Of a stretch of DNA of 64,000 nucleotides, positions 8,508-15,187 are shown in pieces. A program made the position numbers and the translations under genes. Under the pieces are notes generated by a model, which was not told the origin of the DNA, ran no database searches, and saw only the letters and a list, made by a program, of their open reading frames with translations. Source of the stretch: Bacteroidales bacterium UBA6397 (lineage in GTDB: Bacteria; Bacteroidota; Bacteroidia; Bacteroidales; UBA932); contig DJQB01000012.1 of the NCBI GenBank assembly GCA_002439875.1, forward strand, positions 102,536 through 166,535. The letters run 5' to 3'. Each line of letters opens with the position of its first letter. Position 1 is the first letter of the stretch.

Positions 8508-9734
8508 ATGAGCCATTACACTGACAAGAAGCTGGCGATGCAGGCTGATTCCAGTTTCAGGCTGCTGAAAAATATCTATGTCGCTATGGACCAATGGTTC
8601 CTCGATCCGATTCTGGGCTTTTTCGTACCCGGCCTGGGCGATGTGATCACAACGTGTTTGACAATTCCGTTCATATTCACATCGATATTCAAACTACGGT
8701 CGATTCCGTTGACTTTGGCTATAATCTCAAATTGCCTTATTGACTTGCTTATAGGCTTGATACCTATAGCAGGGGACATCGCGGATCTCGCAGTCAAGTC
8801 CTACAAAAGAAATTATTATCTTATCGTTGGCTATGTCGAAGGTGATCCGAAGGTGATCGAAGAAATCAACTCGAAGGCTCTGTGGGCTTGCGTGCTCATC
8901 ACCGTTTTGTCAATAGGGATTCGTCTGATTGCCGGAGTGATCGGCTCGATATTCACAGCAATCACTCCAAAATCGTGCACTTCAGATCTTGACTCCCCGA
9001 AAGAGAAGACGACTGTGGTCGCCACGCAGACAAAGCCATCTGAACCAAAGGAAGCACCCGCTCCATCAGAGCCGTCAACCCTATCGACGCAATCGGTTCC
9101 ATCGTCCACTCCAGTTTCCTCGGAAACCACGTTCCACTGCGCAAACACTGGAGAGGATGTCATGTTCGATTATGGCTATGAATCCTATTCCTACGGTGAT
9201 TATGTTCTCCTTTCAGGCGACTGTGGCGCGCTCGGAGGATATTCAGGATACAATGTCGTGTCTTATCAGAAATCCACAGGTACCTATAACTATGTATGCT
9301 TTGGCGCGGAAGTCATTGTATATTCCCCGTTGGTCATCAGCCTTGGCCGCAGAATAGTAAAGGAAGGAGATTGCGAGGCTGAAAATGAATATGACTATGT
9401 CTATGAATATTACAGCGGAACCACCAACGAGCAAATGGGGTCGCAGGAATATTCAGGCACTATCGGCAAGTATAGGATCACGATGGAACTTGCGTTTGAC
9501 TCTGTTGTCCCGAAAGCTGTTGGCACATACTATTATGATCGTAATGGTGAACAAAACAGGATGATTGTCTTTGGAGATGTGTCGGGAGACGGCAATCTGG
9601 TGCTGAAGGCATACGATACCAATTTTTATGATAAGCCGAGTGAGACTATGGTCTTGACCGCGACCGGCTCAGGCTTTTCCGGATATTGGGAGCGGCCGAA
9701 CAAAGACAGGCTTGAAGTCAATCTTTCAAGGTGA
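8508..9734 (+). CDS. DUF4112-like membrane protein with long Tyr-rich C-terminal domain
   Basis: 408 residues. Residues ~15-115 look like DUF4112: 'LDPILGFFVPGLGD', then 'IDLLIGLIPIAGDIADLAVKS' style motifs with paired membrane helices; a third hydrophobic segment is at ~125-150. A Ser/Thr/Pro-rich linker (~155-205) leads to a Tyr- and Gly-rich beta-type domain of about 200 residues that I do not recognise ('YGYESYSYGDYVLL', 'YDYVYEYYSG'). The linker and beta domain suggest a part displayed on the far side of the membrane. DUF4112 has no established activity. It is the last membrane gene of the cassette, and the Asp-box gene follows after 38 bases. Confidence 0.78.
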   Translation: MSHYTDKKLAMQADSSFRLLKNIYVAMDQWFLDPILGFFVPGLGDVITTCLTIPFIFTSIFKLRSIPLTLAIISNCLIDLLIGLIPIAGDIADLAVKSYKRNYYLIVGYVEGDPKVIEEINSKALWACVLITVLSIGIRLIAGVIGSIFTAITPKSCTSDLDSPKEKTTVVATQTKPSEPKEAPAPSEPSTLSTQSVPSSTPVSSETTFHCANTGEDVMFDYGYESYSYGDYVLLSGDCGALGGYSGYNVVSYQKSTGTYNYVCFGAEVIVYSPLVISLGRRIVKEGDCEAENEYDYVYEYYSGTTNEQMGSQEYSGTIGKYRITMELAFDSVVPKAVGTYYYDRNGEQNRMIVFGDVSGDGNLVLKAYDTNFYDKPSETMVLTATGSGFSGYWERPNKDRLEVNLSR

Positions 9735-9772
9735 TGAGTTGATTGTTTGTAGAGCACATAACAGAATATATT

Positions 9773-10120
9773 ATGCCACAATTAGTAACCATCGGAAACG
9801 AACTTCTGCGGATCAACACGCAGAAGAACAGTATTGAATATTCATCGAACGGGGGCAGGACTTGGCTGACGAGGTTCTGCATGAGTTCGGTGGGGACGTT
9901 CAGGGATCTGCTGGCGCAGGGGACGGATGTGTTCGCGGCCACGTCAAAGGGGCTTTATTGGTCACGGAACGGCGGGGCGACCTGGACCACGCGGTACAAT
10001 AATTCCGGGATAGGAGAATTCCTCTCGTTGGCGACCGACGGGACAGCGCTGCTGGCGACCACCTCAAAGGGACTGTATGCTTCGCGGAACCAAGGGATGT
10101 CCTGGGAACGCAGGTTGTAG
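9773..10120 (+). CDS. small Asp-box (BNR-like) repeat protein
   Basis: 115 residues from ATG 9773. Three Asp-box-like hairpins, 'YSSNGGRTW', 'YWSRNGGATW' and 'YASRNQGMSW', are separated by ~35 residues, the spacing seen in BNR/sortilin-type beta-propeller blades, with Asn in place of the usual Asp. Three blades are too few for a full propeller, so it may oligomerise or be a binding module. No signal peptide. A 5'-truncated copy is at 2815-3050, and both copies are followed by a related hairpin, so this gene seems to end the main transcript. Binding partner unknown; an immunity or recognition role next to the LHH nuclease is only a guess. Confidence 0.8.
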   Translation: MPQLVTIGNELLRINTQKNSIEYSSNGGRTWLTRFCMSSVGTFRDLLAQGTDVFAATSKGLYWSRNGGATWTTRYNNSGIGEFLSLATDGTALLATTSKGLYASRNQGMSWERRL

Positions 10121-10135
10121 GAACGCTATGTTGGA

Positions 10136-10165
10136 AGTGTACGGACGGGAATCACCTCGGACACT
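10136..10165. terminator. degraded hairpin after the Asp-box gene
   Basis: AGTGTaCG at 10136-10143 can pair with CGgACACT at 10158-10165 with one mismatch. It is related in sequence and place to the perfect hairpin at 3080-3117 behind the remnant copy. It may partly terminate before the LHH gene. Confidence 0.4.
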
Positions 10166-10231
10166 CGCCTTTAACGCTGCGCAATATAAGTCTCATGAGG
10201 CAGACGATCGTCTGCCTGTTAAAGTTGATTA

Positions 10232-10747
10232 ATGAATATGCTGTCGTTTGTGGAGAGAATCGCCATCCGGCTGAGGACGGGATGGTCGGACAGGATCCTT
10301 TCAAACTTCGGGTCGAAGGAGGAGGCGGAGATCTACATCAAGGCGGGACTCAAGGAAGCTGTCATCGGTGGAAGACCAGCGCTTATAAGGTCGGACATCG
10401 ACTGGTCAGCGTTCAATTGCCGTAAGGAATGGTTGAAAAACAAACTTGCGGATTGGAACGGGTGGAAGGACTACAACAATGCTGATTTGATCGGAGAAGG
10501 GTATCCGCCACGGGATTCCAACGGGGATCCCTATGAGTTGCATCACATCGGCCAGCGCCAGGATTCACCTTTTGCAGAGCTTACTTGGGCGGAACATATG
10601 GGTGGCGGAAACAACACGATCCTGCATAAGGCCGGCAAGGAGTCGGAGATAGATCGTGGCGAATTCGATGCTGAAAAGTCGGCTTATTGGCAGGCGCGGT
10701 TCAAGAGGTTCTCCAAGGCGGAGTTGGAGAAGATATATTCAGAGTGA
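10232..10747 (+). CDS. LHH-family nuclease (HNH/Endo VII superfamily), free-standing toxin-type domain
   Basis: 171 residues. The module 'GWSDRILSNFGSKEEAEIYI' ... 'RSDIDW' ... 'DPYELHHIGQRQDSPFAELT' ... 'EHMGGGNNTILH' matches the LHH nuclease family (PF14411), a metal-dependent DNase/RNase fold best known as the C-terminal toxin domain of polymorphic toxins. The LHH triad and the downstream H...N...H residues are present, so the core looks intact. Family members usually sit at the end of long secreted proteins; here the domain is alone, with only ~30 residues before it and no signal peptide, so delivery by another system or intracellular action is implied. An ORF of 41 codons overlaps its stop. 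ATG at 10232 and 10238 are both possible starts. Confidence 0.85.
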   Translation: MNMLSFVERIAIRLRTGWSDRILSNFGSKEEAEIYIKAGLKEAVIGGRPALIRSDIDWSAFNCRKEWLKNKLADWNGWKDYNNADLIGEGYPPRDSNGDPYELHHIGQRQDSPFAELTWAEHMGGGNNTILHKAGKESEIDRGEFDAEKSAYWQARFKRFSKAELEKIYSE

Positions 10748-10872
10748 TGTGTCAAGCGACAAAAAGAGGGAAGAACTCTGTTGAAGAGGGACGAACGGCA
10801 CTTTCGTGCGATGAATTGTTGGTTCTGCGCAAGTGGATGTTCACTCCGATGTTGACTATTCTTGGCGCTTAG
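10747..10872 (+). CDS. 41-residue ORF overlapping the LHH nuclease stop
   Basis: The nuclease TGA (10745-10747) shares its last base with an ATG, a TGATG arrangement typical of translational coupling. The product is a basic N-terminus, then 'SCDELLVLRKWMFTPMLTIL', and ends at TAG 10870-10872. Position is where an immunity gene would be expected, but known LHH immunity proteins (for example SUKH types) are much longer. It could equally be a chance ORF or a remnant. The stretch from 10873 to the end of the LRR gene (10928) shows nothing. Confidence 0.3.
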   Translation: MCQATKRGKNSVEEGRTALSCDELLVLRKWMFTPMLTILGA

Positions 10873-10927
10873 GCCGACCAAGACCAAACTCAAGGTCAGC
10901 GGATGCTTCCGAAAATGAAGCCCTTTA

Positions 10928-12919
10928 CTATTCAACGACAATGATTTCGGTGCCGGGGTCGCAGATCAGATTTAGGCTTGCCTTCTGGGCGGAGGTGATG
11001 TAGAGTGTCTTGATCGGAGAATGGGAAAGGTAAGCCTCTTTCAGATTCGGATTGGCGGAGAGGTCAAGAGATTCAAGCATGGTGTTTTGTGCATAGAGAG
11101 ACACAAGAGCGGGACAATGGCTGAGATCGAGAAATTTTAGAGACGTGTTGTCACAGACAAGGGAGGTAAGGGAACGGTTCCTTGAAAGGTCCAGCACCGG
11201 CAGCATGCGCTGTCCTGAGACATTCAGGCTTATAAGCGATGTAAACATCTCTAATCCGTGGAGCGAGACGATTCGGGGATATTCTTCGGACGGAATAATC
11301 ATAGACTTGACCCTCCCGGCCTCCGCCAAAGACACAAATGAATCATTGTCCAAATCAAAGTTGTCAAGCAAGAAGCGTCTTAATGTCTCATCCTCAATCC
11401 GAGGGGTATAAACAATCTCTACTGATTCAGGAACATGACGACGATCAAGATTCACATTAACACCGTCAATCTCATGTCCTTCGAGAAGTCCCAGGAGGGA
11501 AAGGCTTTTTGACATACAATGAAGTTCCGTCACTTTAGGATTCGTGTTCAGATCCAAGAAAGTTATCTGATTGCAATTGTCTATGTTGAGAGATCTCAAG
11601 TTGGAATTGTAGCGCAAGTCCAATTTACGGACTGAACTCCCCACGCAATCCAGAACCTCTAATTCCGGAAGCAGATAAATCTTGTCATCATCTTTCAATG
11701 CATCAGAAACGTAAAGCCTTCGGAGATCACGTTTCTGGCGGAACAGTGCATCCACGTCTTCGATTCCAGTTCGTGCATCGTAATGAAATTCTTCAAGAGA
11801 CGGGAACAGGGACAGATTATGGCAAACGTTCGGACAACTGGAAATGTCCAAAGACTTAAGTCCGCCAATAAAAGGCAAACTATCATTGAGGACTTCTGAG
11901 TTCAACGAAACATTGCCGGCCAAAACAAGTGATGTCAAGGACTTAAATGAAGACAAGTCCATTGATGCTATCCGGTTGTTAGACAGATCAAGACATGACA
12001 GGCTCACGATGGAACTCAAGTCAACTTCCTCAAGAGCTCCGCTGCCTCCATCACCCCCGCAAGACAATCCGCGACACCGAAGAGTGTCCAGATTCGGTAA
12101 ATATTCTATCCCGCCCAACGAAGTCACTTCATCCGAGCTGATGTCTATCTTCGTGACATGGGCAGCCTCAGCGCTTGTGATCATCCCATCCGAATTTTTA
12201 TCCCAGCAGGAAAGCATCCAAGCGGACAACGTGCTGTCATCAAAAAAGATAGGAAAATCAATAGTCATTTCCTCGCTGTAGGCTGTTCCTTTTCCGTTGA
12301 CAGCATACACGCGGAAATGATAAGTCTTGCCGAAGTCGAAAGCATAAGTCACATCCACTGTGCGAGAGCCATATTCCGAGCCATCCAATGTCTTGTCAGG
12401 TGATTGAATTGTCGGAGTGCCTGTCTCATTCCAGCAAAGGCCGCAGATAATCATCTCACCGCTGAAAACATCCTCAACGGAATATTCGCAAGTCACGGTG
12501 GTCCGGTCTTTTACCCTCAAGGATAAAATCGATGGAAAAGGAGTTTGACGTTCTATTTCAAATCTTTGAACATCAGATAATTTCTCATCATATCCACTGG
12601 AGATAAAGGAGCGGAAACAATAGCGTACATCATAGGTCAAATCTTGAAGACTGACTGAAAAAGACAACTCTTCTTTAGATGGGAGTTCCGAATCGTACCT
12701 CTCCATCTGTTCCTCAGTCGAACCTAGGTAGAATCCGCAACTTCTGATGTTGTCGTACCTCGAAACGATGGATTTTAATTTTACTGTCGTCCCTTCAATC
12801 TCAACAGATGGACTTTGAATCTCAGGAGCGGCATGGAGCGATGAATCGGGGTCCTTCACACATGAGACGATCCCGACACAGAGCGACATTAAAACCAAAA
12901 ACACTCGTGAGATTGACAT
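10928..12919 (-). CDS. leucine-rich repeat lipoprotein with EF-hand-like loops
   Basis: 663 residues from ATG 12919 (a TTG 9 bases upstream is less likely). The lipobox ends at the cysteine of 'LCVGIVSCVKD'. Residues ~20-230 form fibronectin-like beta domains ('DLTYDVRYCFRSF'). Then come two LRR blocks, each opened by a calcium-loop-like motif, 'DKNSDGMITSAEA' and 'DLDNDSFVSLAEA', followed by repeats of the 'LDLSNNRIASMDLS' type. The alternation looks like a duplication. It is probably a surface-exposed binding protein; calcium may stabilise it. It faces the regulator gene at 13068 across a shared 150-base region and converges with the LHH gene. Confidence 0.85.
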   Translation of the reverse strand: MSISRVFLVLMSLCVGIVSCVKDPDSSLHAAPEIQSPSVEIEGTTVKLKSIVSRYDNIRSCGFYLGSTEEQMERYDSELPSKEELSFSVSLQDLTYDVRYCFRSFISSGYDEKLSDVQRFEIERQTPFPSILSLRVKDRTTVTCEYSVEDVFSGEMIICGLCWNETGTPTIQSPDKTLDGSEYGSRTVDVTYAFDFGKTYHFRVYAVNGKGTAYSEEMTIDFPIFFDDSTLSAWMLSCWDKNSDGMITSAEAAHVTKIDISSDEVTSLGGIEYLPNLDTLRCRGLSCGGDGGSGALEEVDLSSIVSLSCLDLSNNRIASMDLSSFKSLTSLVLAGNVSLNSEVLNDSLPFIGGLKSLDISSCPNVCHNLSLFPSLEEFHYDARTGIEDVDALFRQKRDLRRLYVSDALKDDDKIYLLPELEVLDCVGSSVRKLDLRYNSNLRSLNIDNCNQITFLDLNTNPKVTELHCMSKSLSLLGLLEGHEIDGVNVNLDRRHVPESVEIVYTPRIEDETLRRFLLDNFDLDNDSFVSLAEAGRVKSMIIPSEEYPRIVSLHGLEMFTSLISLNVSGQRMLPVLDLSRNRSLTSLVCDNTSLKFLDLSHCPALVSLYAQNTMLESLDLSANPNLKEAYLSHSPIKTLYITSAQKASLNLICDPGTEIIVVE

Positions 12920-12925
12920 AGACTG

Positions 12926-12933
12926 CAAATATA
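12926..12933 (-). promoter_or_regulatory. -7 box for the LRR lipoprotein gene
   Basis: Reading on the minus strand, TATATTTG fits TAnnTTTG exactly and ends 6 bases before the ATG at 12919. The transcript would have almost no leader. This start distance also supports ATG 12919 over the TTG inside the box region. Confidence 0.5.
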
Positions 12934-12990
12934 ACTGATTTGGCGGGCATTAGAAAGACTATCCGTCAGTTTTTAAGGGCACAGGCGCAA

Positions 12991-13046
12991 TGAACCAAAA
13001 TGAACCGGAATGAACTTGAACGAAACGGACTAAATGAATAACTTTG
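12991..13046 (+). promoter_or_regulatory. phased TGAAC direct repeats and TAACTTTG promoter of the regulator gene
   Basis: TGAAC occurs at 12991, 13001 and 13011, each 10 bases apart (one helical turn), preceded by AA or AAA, plus a fourth at 13017. The -7 box TAACTTTG (13039-13046) follows; its TTTG starts 33 bases after ATGAACTTGA begins at 13010. Spacing and core are the same as at 4594-4640. The repeats cover the region a -33 element would occupy, as expected for an operator or activator site. The ATG is 22 bases after the box. Confidence 0.65.
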
Positions 13047-13067
13047 CGAGTCAAAACAAATGCATAG

Positions 13068-13655
13068 ATGGCCAAGATTATACCGGAATTGAATTATTTG
13101 CTGGCGGAGGTCGAGAAACGCTACGGAAGAAGGCTTTCGACGTCCGCCGATTTCGAGGCGCTGTCAGTTGTGGTTGAGCACGAGTCGGGCGAACTGATCT
13201 CCGCCTCAACCCTGAAAAGGCTGTGGGGATATGTGACCTTGAAACCTACACCGAGGATGTCCACCCTCAACGTGCTGTCAAGATACATCGGGAAACGGGA
13301 CTTCAGCGCGTTCCGGCAGAGCATCATAAATGACGGACACTATGTGTCCAACTTTTTCTCGGTGAAGAAGATCTGCTCACACGATCTGAAAAAAGGGGCT
13401 GAGGTGCTCATCGGATGGGCGCCGAACCGGCTTGTCACGCTTCGGCACGACGGGAACGGAGACTACACGGTCATCAAATCCGAAAACTCGAAACTGCTTG
13501 AAGGAGACAAATTTCAGACCGAGTCGTTTATGATCGGCTACCCGCTGTACATTCCAAGAATCCTTAGGAACGGTGAATATACCCTCTCCTACATCGCCGG
13601 AACACAGGAAGGCCTGAACCGTGTTGATGTCATCGGCGAAGGAAGCGATCAGTAG
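13068..13655 (+). CDS. probable DNA-binding regulator, Bacteroidetes-specific N-terminal domain
   Basis: 195 residues. The N-terminal ~85 residues carry 'LISASTLKRLWGYV' and 'PRMSTLNVLSRYIG', a pattern I know from Bacteroidetes proteins whose first domain resembles a helix-turn-helix. The rest ('KGAEVLIGWAPNRLVTLRHDGNGDYTV') looks like a small beta-barrel sensor or binding domain. Its own promoter carries phased direct repeats that recur in front of the 4.8-kb cassette, so autoregulation plus control of the cassette is a reasonable inference. It overlaps the kinase gene tail-to-tail by 7 bases. No enzymatic motif was seen. Activity as a DNA binder is not shown by any exact family match I can make. 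Confidence 0.75.
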   Translation: MAKIIPELNYLLAEVEKRYGRRLSTSADFEALSVVVEHESGELISASTLKRLWGYVTLKPTPRMSTLNVLSRYIGKRDFSAFRQSIINDGHYVSNFFSVKKICSHDLKKGAEVLIGWAPNRLVTLRHDGNGDYTVIKSENSKLLEGDKFQTESFMIGYPLYIPRILRNGEYTLSYIAGTQEGLNRVDVIGEGSDQ

Positions 13656-14527
13656 CCGGATTCCTTGATCTCAGCGGAAATCTCATCAAAGACTGAATCG
13701 ACGGCGCGGCGGTTCATCGCTGATTTGATGTCCGGAAGCGCCAGACTGAATGACAACGCAAAGACGAGGGCGGAGACAAGCACAGCAGCCACAATCCTAC
13801 GTGCGCGCCGCTCCCTTGTGAGTATGGCGGCGCGGACTTCCGCGACCGAACCATAGCGTTTGTCACGGTCCTCGGCTGCACAGACAGCGGCAATGCGGGG
13901 ATATGCCCCCATTTTCTGCATGATCCTTCCCAGCGAGTATATGTCCGTACGGCAATCCACACACTCTCCGGCCATCTGCTCGGGGGACACATAGTCCCTG
14001 GTGCCGGCAGGGTTCTTCAGCACGGAATACCAATCGGCATCCGAAAATCCGAAATCTATCAGTTTGACATTCCTTCCGTTTCTTGTGATCATAATGTTGC
14101 CGGGCTTCAGGTCACGGTGGACGATCTGACGGCTGTGAAGGTACTCAAGCGCGTCGCAGAGCTCCAGGACAATCTTTCGGACAGGCAATGCCTCCTTTCC
14201 ATAAATGGAATCAAGGCTCTCTCCGTCAATCCATTGAGTGACAATGCAGTTGCCCAGGCCGGGAATATTCCTGAAATCCATGGTCGGGCAGATGTTCGGA
14301 TGGTCGAAAGAGCCTCCGATCTCGTACTCCTTGCGGAGCAGCCCCTCGTAAAAGGGATTCCCGGCATATTCAGGTTTCAAGGATTTAAGAGCCACCAACT
14401 TACCGTCAAGCGTCATACGGCTGAGTATGGAATAACTCTCAGGCGATTCGTGGACTATCTGAATATCCCCGGACCCGCCGTCAGACAATTCTTCGTAAGA
14501 TCCGAAAAAAGCTGATGTCTCTTCCAT
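13649..14527 (-). CDS. Hanks-type Ser/Thr protein kinase with one C-terminal membrane segment
   Basis: 292 residues. Kinase motifs in order: a glycine-rich start ('GGSGDIQIV'), the VAIK-like lysine ('LVALKSLKPE'), the catalytic loop HRDLKPGN, DFG ('LIDFGFSDAD'), and a P+1/APE equivalent ('GTRDYVSPEQM') with the conserved Asp of 'RTDIYSLGRI'. All catalytic residues are present. After ~235 residues a transmembrane helix follows ('RIVAAVLVSALVFALSFSLAL'), leaving a ~30-residue tail outside; there is no large extracellular sensor. The divergent neighbour encodes a WG-repeat lipoprotein and the convergent neighbour the presumed regulator, so it may relay an envelope signal to that regulator. Substrates are unknown. 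Confidence 0.9.
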   Translation of the reverse strand: MEETSAFFGSYEELSDGGSGDIQIVHESPESYSILSRMTLDGKLVALKSLKPEYAGNPFYEGLLRKEYEIGGSFDHPNICPTMDFRNIPGLGNCIVTQWIDGESLDSIYGKEALPVRKIVLELCDALEYLHSRQIVHRDLKPGNIMITRNGRNVKLIDFGFSDADWYSVLKNPAGTRDYVSPEQMAGECVDCRTDIYSLGRIMQKMGAYPRIAAVCAAEDRDKRYGSVAEVRAAILTRERRARRIVAAVLVSALVFALSFSLALPDIKSAMNRRAVDSVFDEISAEIKESGY

Positions 14528-14546
14528 AATCGCGTTAATTGCAAGC

Positions 14547-14592
14547 CAAATATAAGCTTTTCCACACGTATTTTACCAAAAATATTGGTAAA
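14547..14592. promoter_or_regulatory. divergent kinase / lipoprotein promoter region with inverted repeat
   Basis: On the minus strand TATATTTG (14554-14547) fits the -7 consensus and lies 20 bases before the kinase ATG. Upstream of it, TTTACCAA (14572-14579) and TTGGTAAA (14585-14592) form a perfect 8-base inverted repeat with a 5-base gap, placed near the kinase -33 region and upstream of the divergent gene. It is a good candidate operator. Confidence 0.5.
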
Positions 14593-14634
14593 TTTGTTAA
14601 TTGTATGTGAACATATATAGAGAACCTGTTGAAT

Positions 14635-15183
14635 ATGCACAGAGAACCAATAATATTCCTTCTTTTGACTCTAATCGCTGTGGCTTGTGCTTCGAGAACC
14701 GAGTCTCAAGATGCCAAACCCGCCTACGACACGGAAACCAATTGCCTCAACGGGACGATGATCGTGTCTCTGGACGGAAAATATGGGCTGGCGGACACTT
14801 CCGGAAGGGAAATTCTGGCTCCGGTCTATGATGATGTCTATTACATTTCCGATGAGGTTGCGGTGGCGTTCTCCGGCCGGAACGCTGATTTTTTTGACCG
14901 GAACGGAAATAGGCTGGGAGAGACCGCGACTGAGAACGAAGCGACTTTTGAAGATCTTCTGGAAGCATATTCAGAGATTGAGAGGGTTCGCAGGGAGCAG
15001 TGGGACAGCATATTGGCAAATTACGAGAAGTTGAGGAGGTACTGCCAGTCCGACAGTGCCTCAGCCGGGACTGCCGCTCTTATGGGTGATGATATCCACA
15101 CCGCTCTTCAAAAGGTCGGAGGGCCGATGGAAAAAGACCAGAAAGCCCGGTTTGAGGCCGAATGTTCAGCATACAGACGTTAG
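14635..15183 (+). CDS. WG-repeat-like lipoprotein
   Basis: 182 residues from ATG 14635 (a TTG lies 6 bases upstream). The lipobox cysteine ends 'TLIAVACASR'. One WG-type unit is visible: 'DGKYGLADTSGREILAPVYDDVYYIS', a beta-hairpin repeat usually found in longer arrays, here followed by a partial second unit ('FFDRNGNRLG') and a helical C-terminus. Probably anchored in the outer or inner membrane facing the periplasm. It is followed by the next gene after 4 bases and faces the kinase gene across 107 bases. WG repeats have no fixed function; binding is assumed. Confidence 0.75.
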   Translation: MHREPIIFLLLTLIAVACASRTESQDAKPAYDTETNCLNGTMIVSLDGKYGLADTSGREILAPVYDDVYYISDEVAVAFSGRNADFFDRNGNRLGETATENEATFEDLLEAYSEIERVRREQWDSILANYEKLRRYCQSDSASAGTAALMGDDIHTALQKVGGPMEKDQKARFEAECSAYRR

Positions 15184-15187
15184 GACG

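Noticed and set aside
10687..10746. Longer version of the micro-ORF after the LHH gene
   Set aside because: The extra codons lie wholly inside the nuclease gene; only the ATG overlapping the stop is plausible.
15056..15187. Upstream extension of the exported-protein gene
   Set aside because: Would overlap the previous gene and bury a clean signal peptide that begins at ATG 15188.
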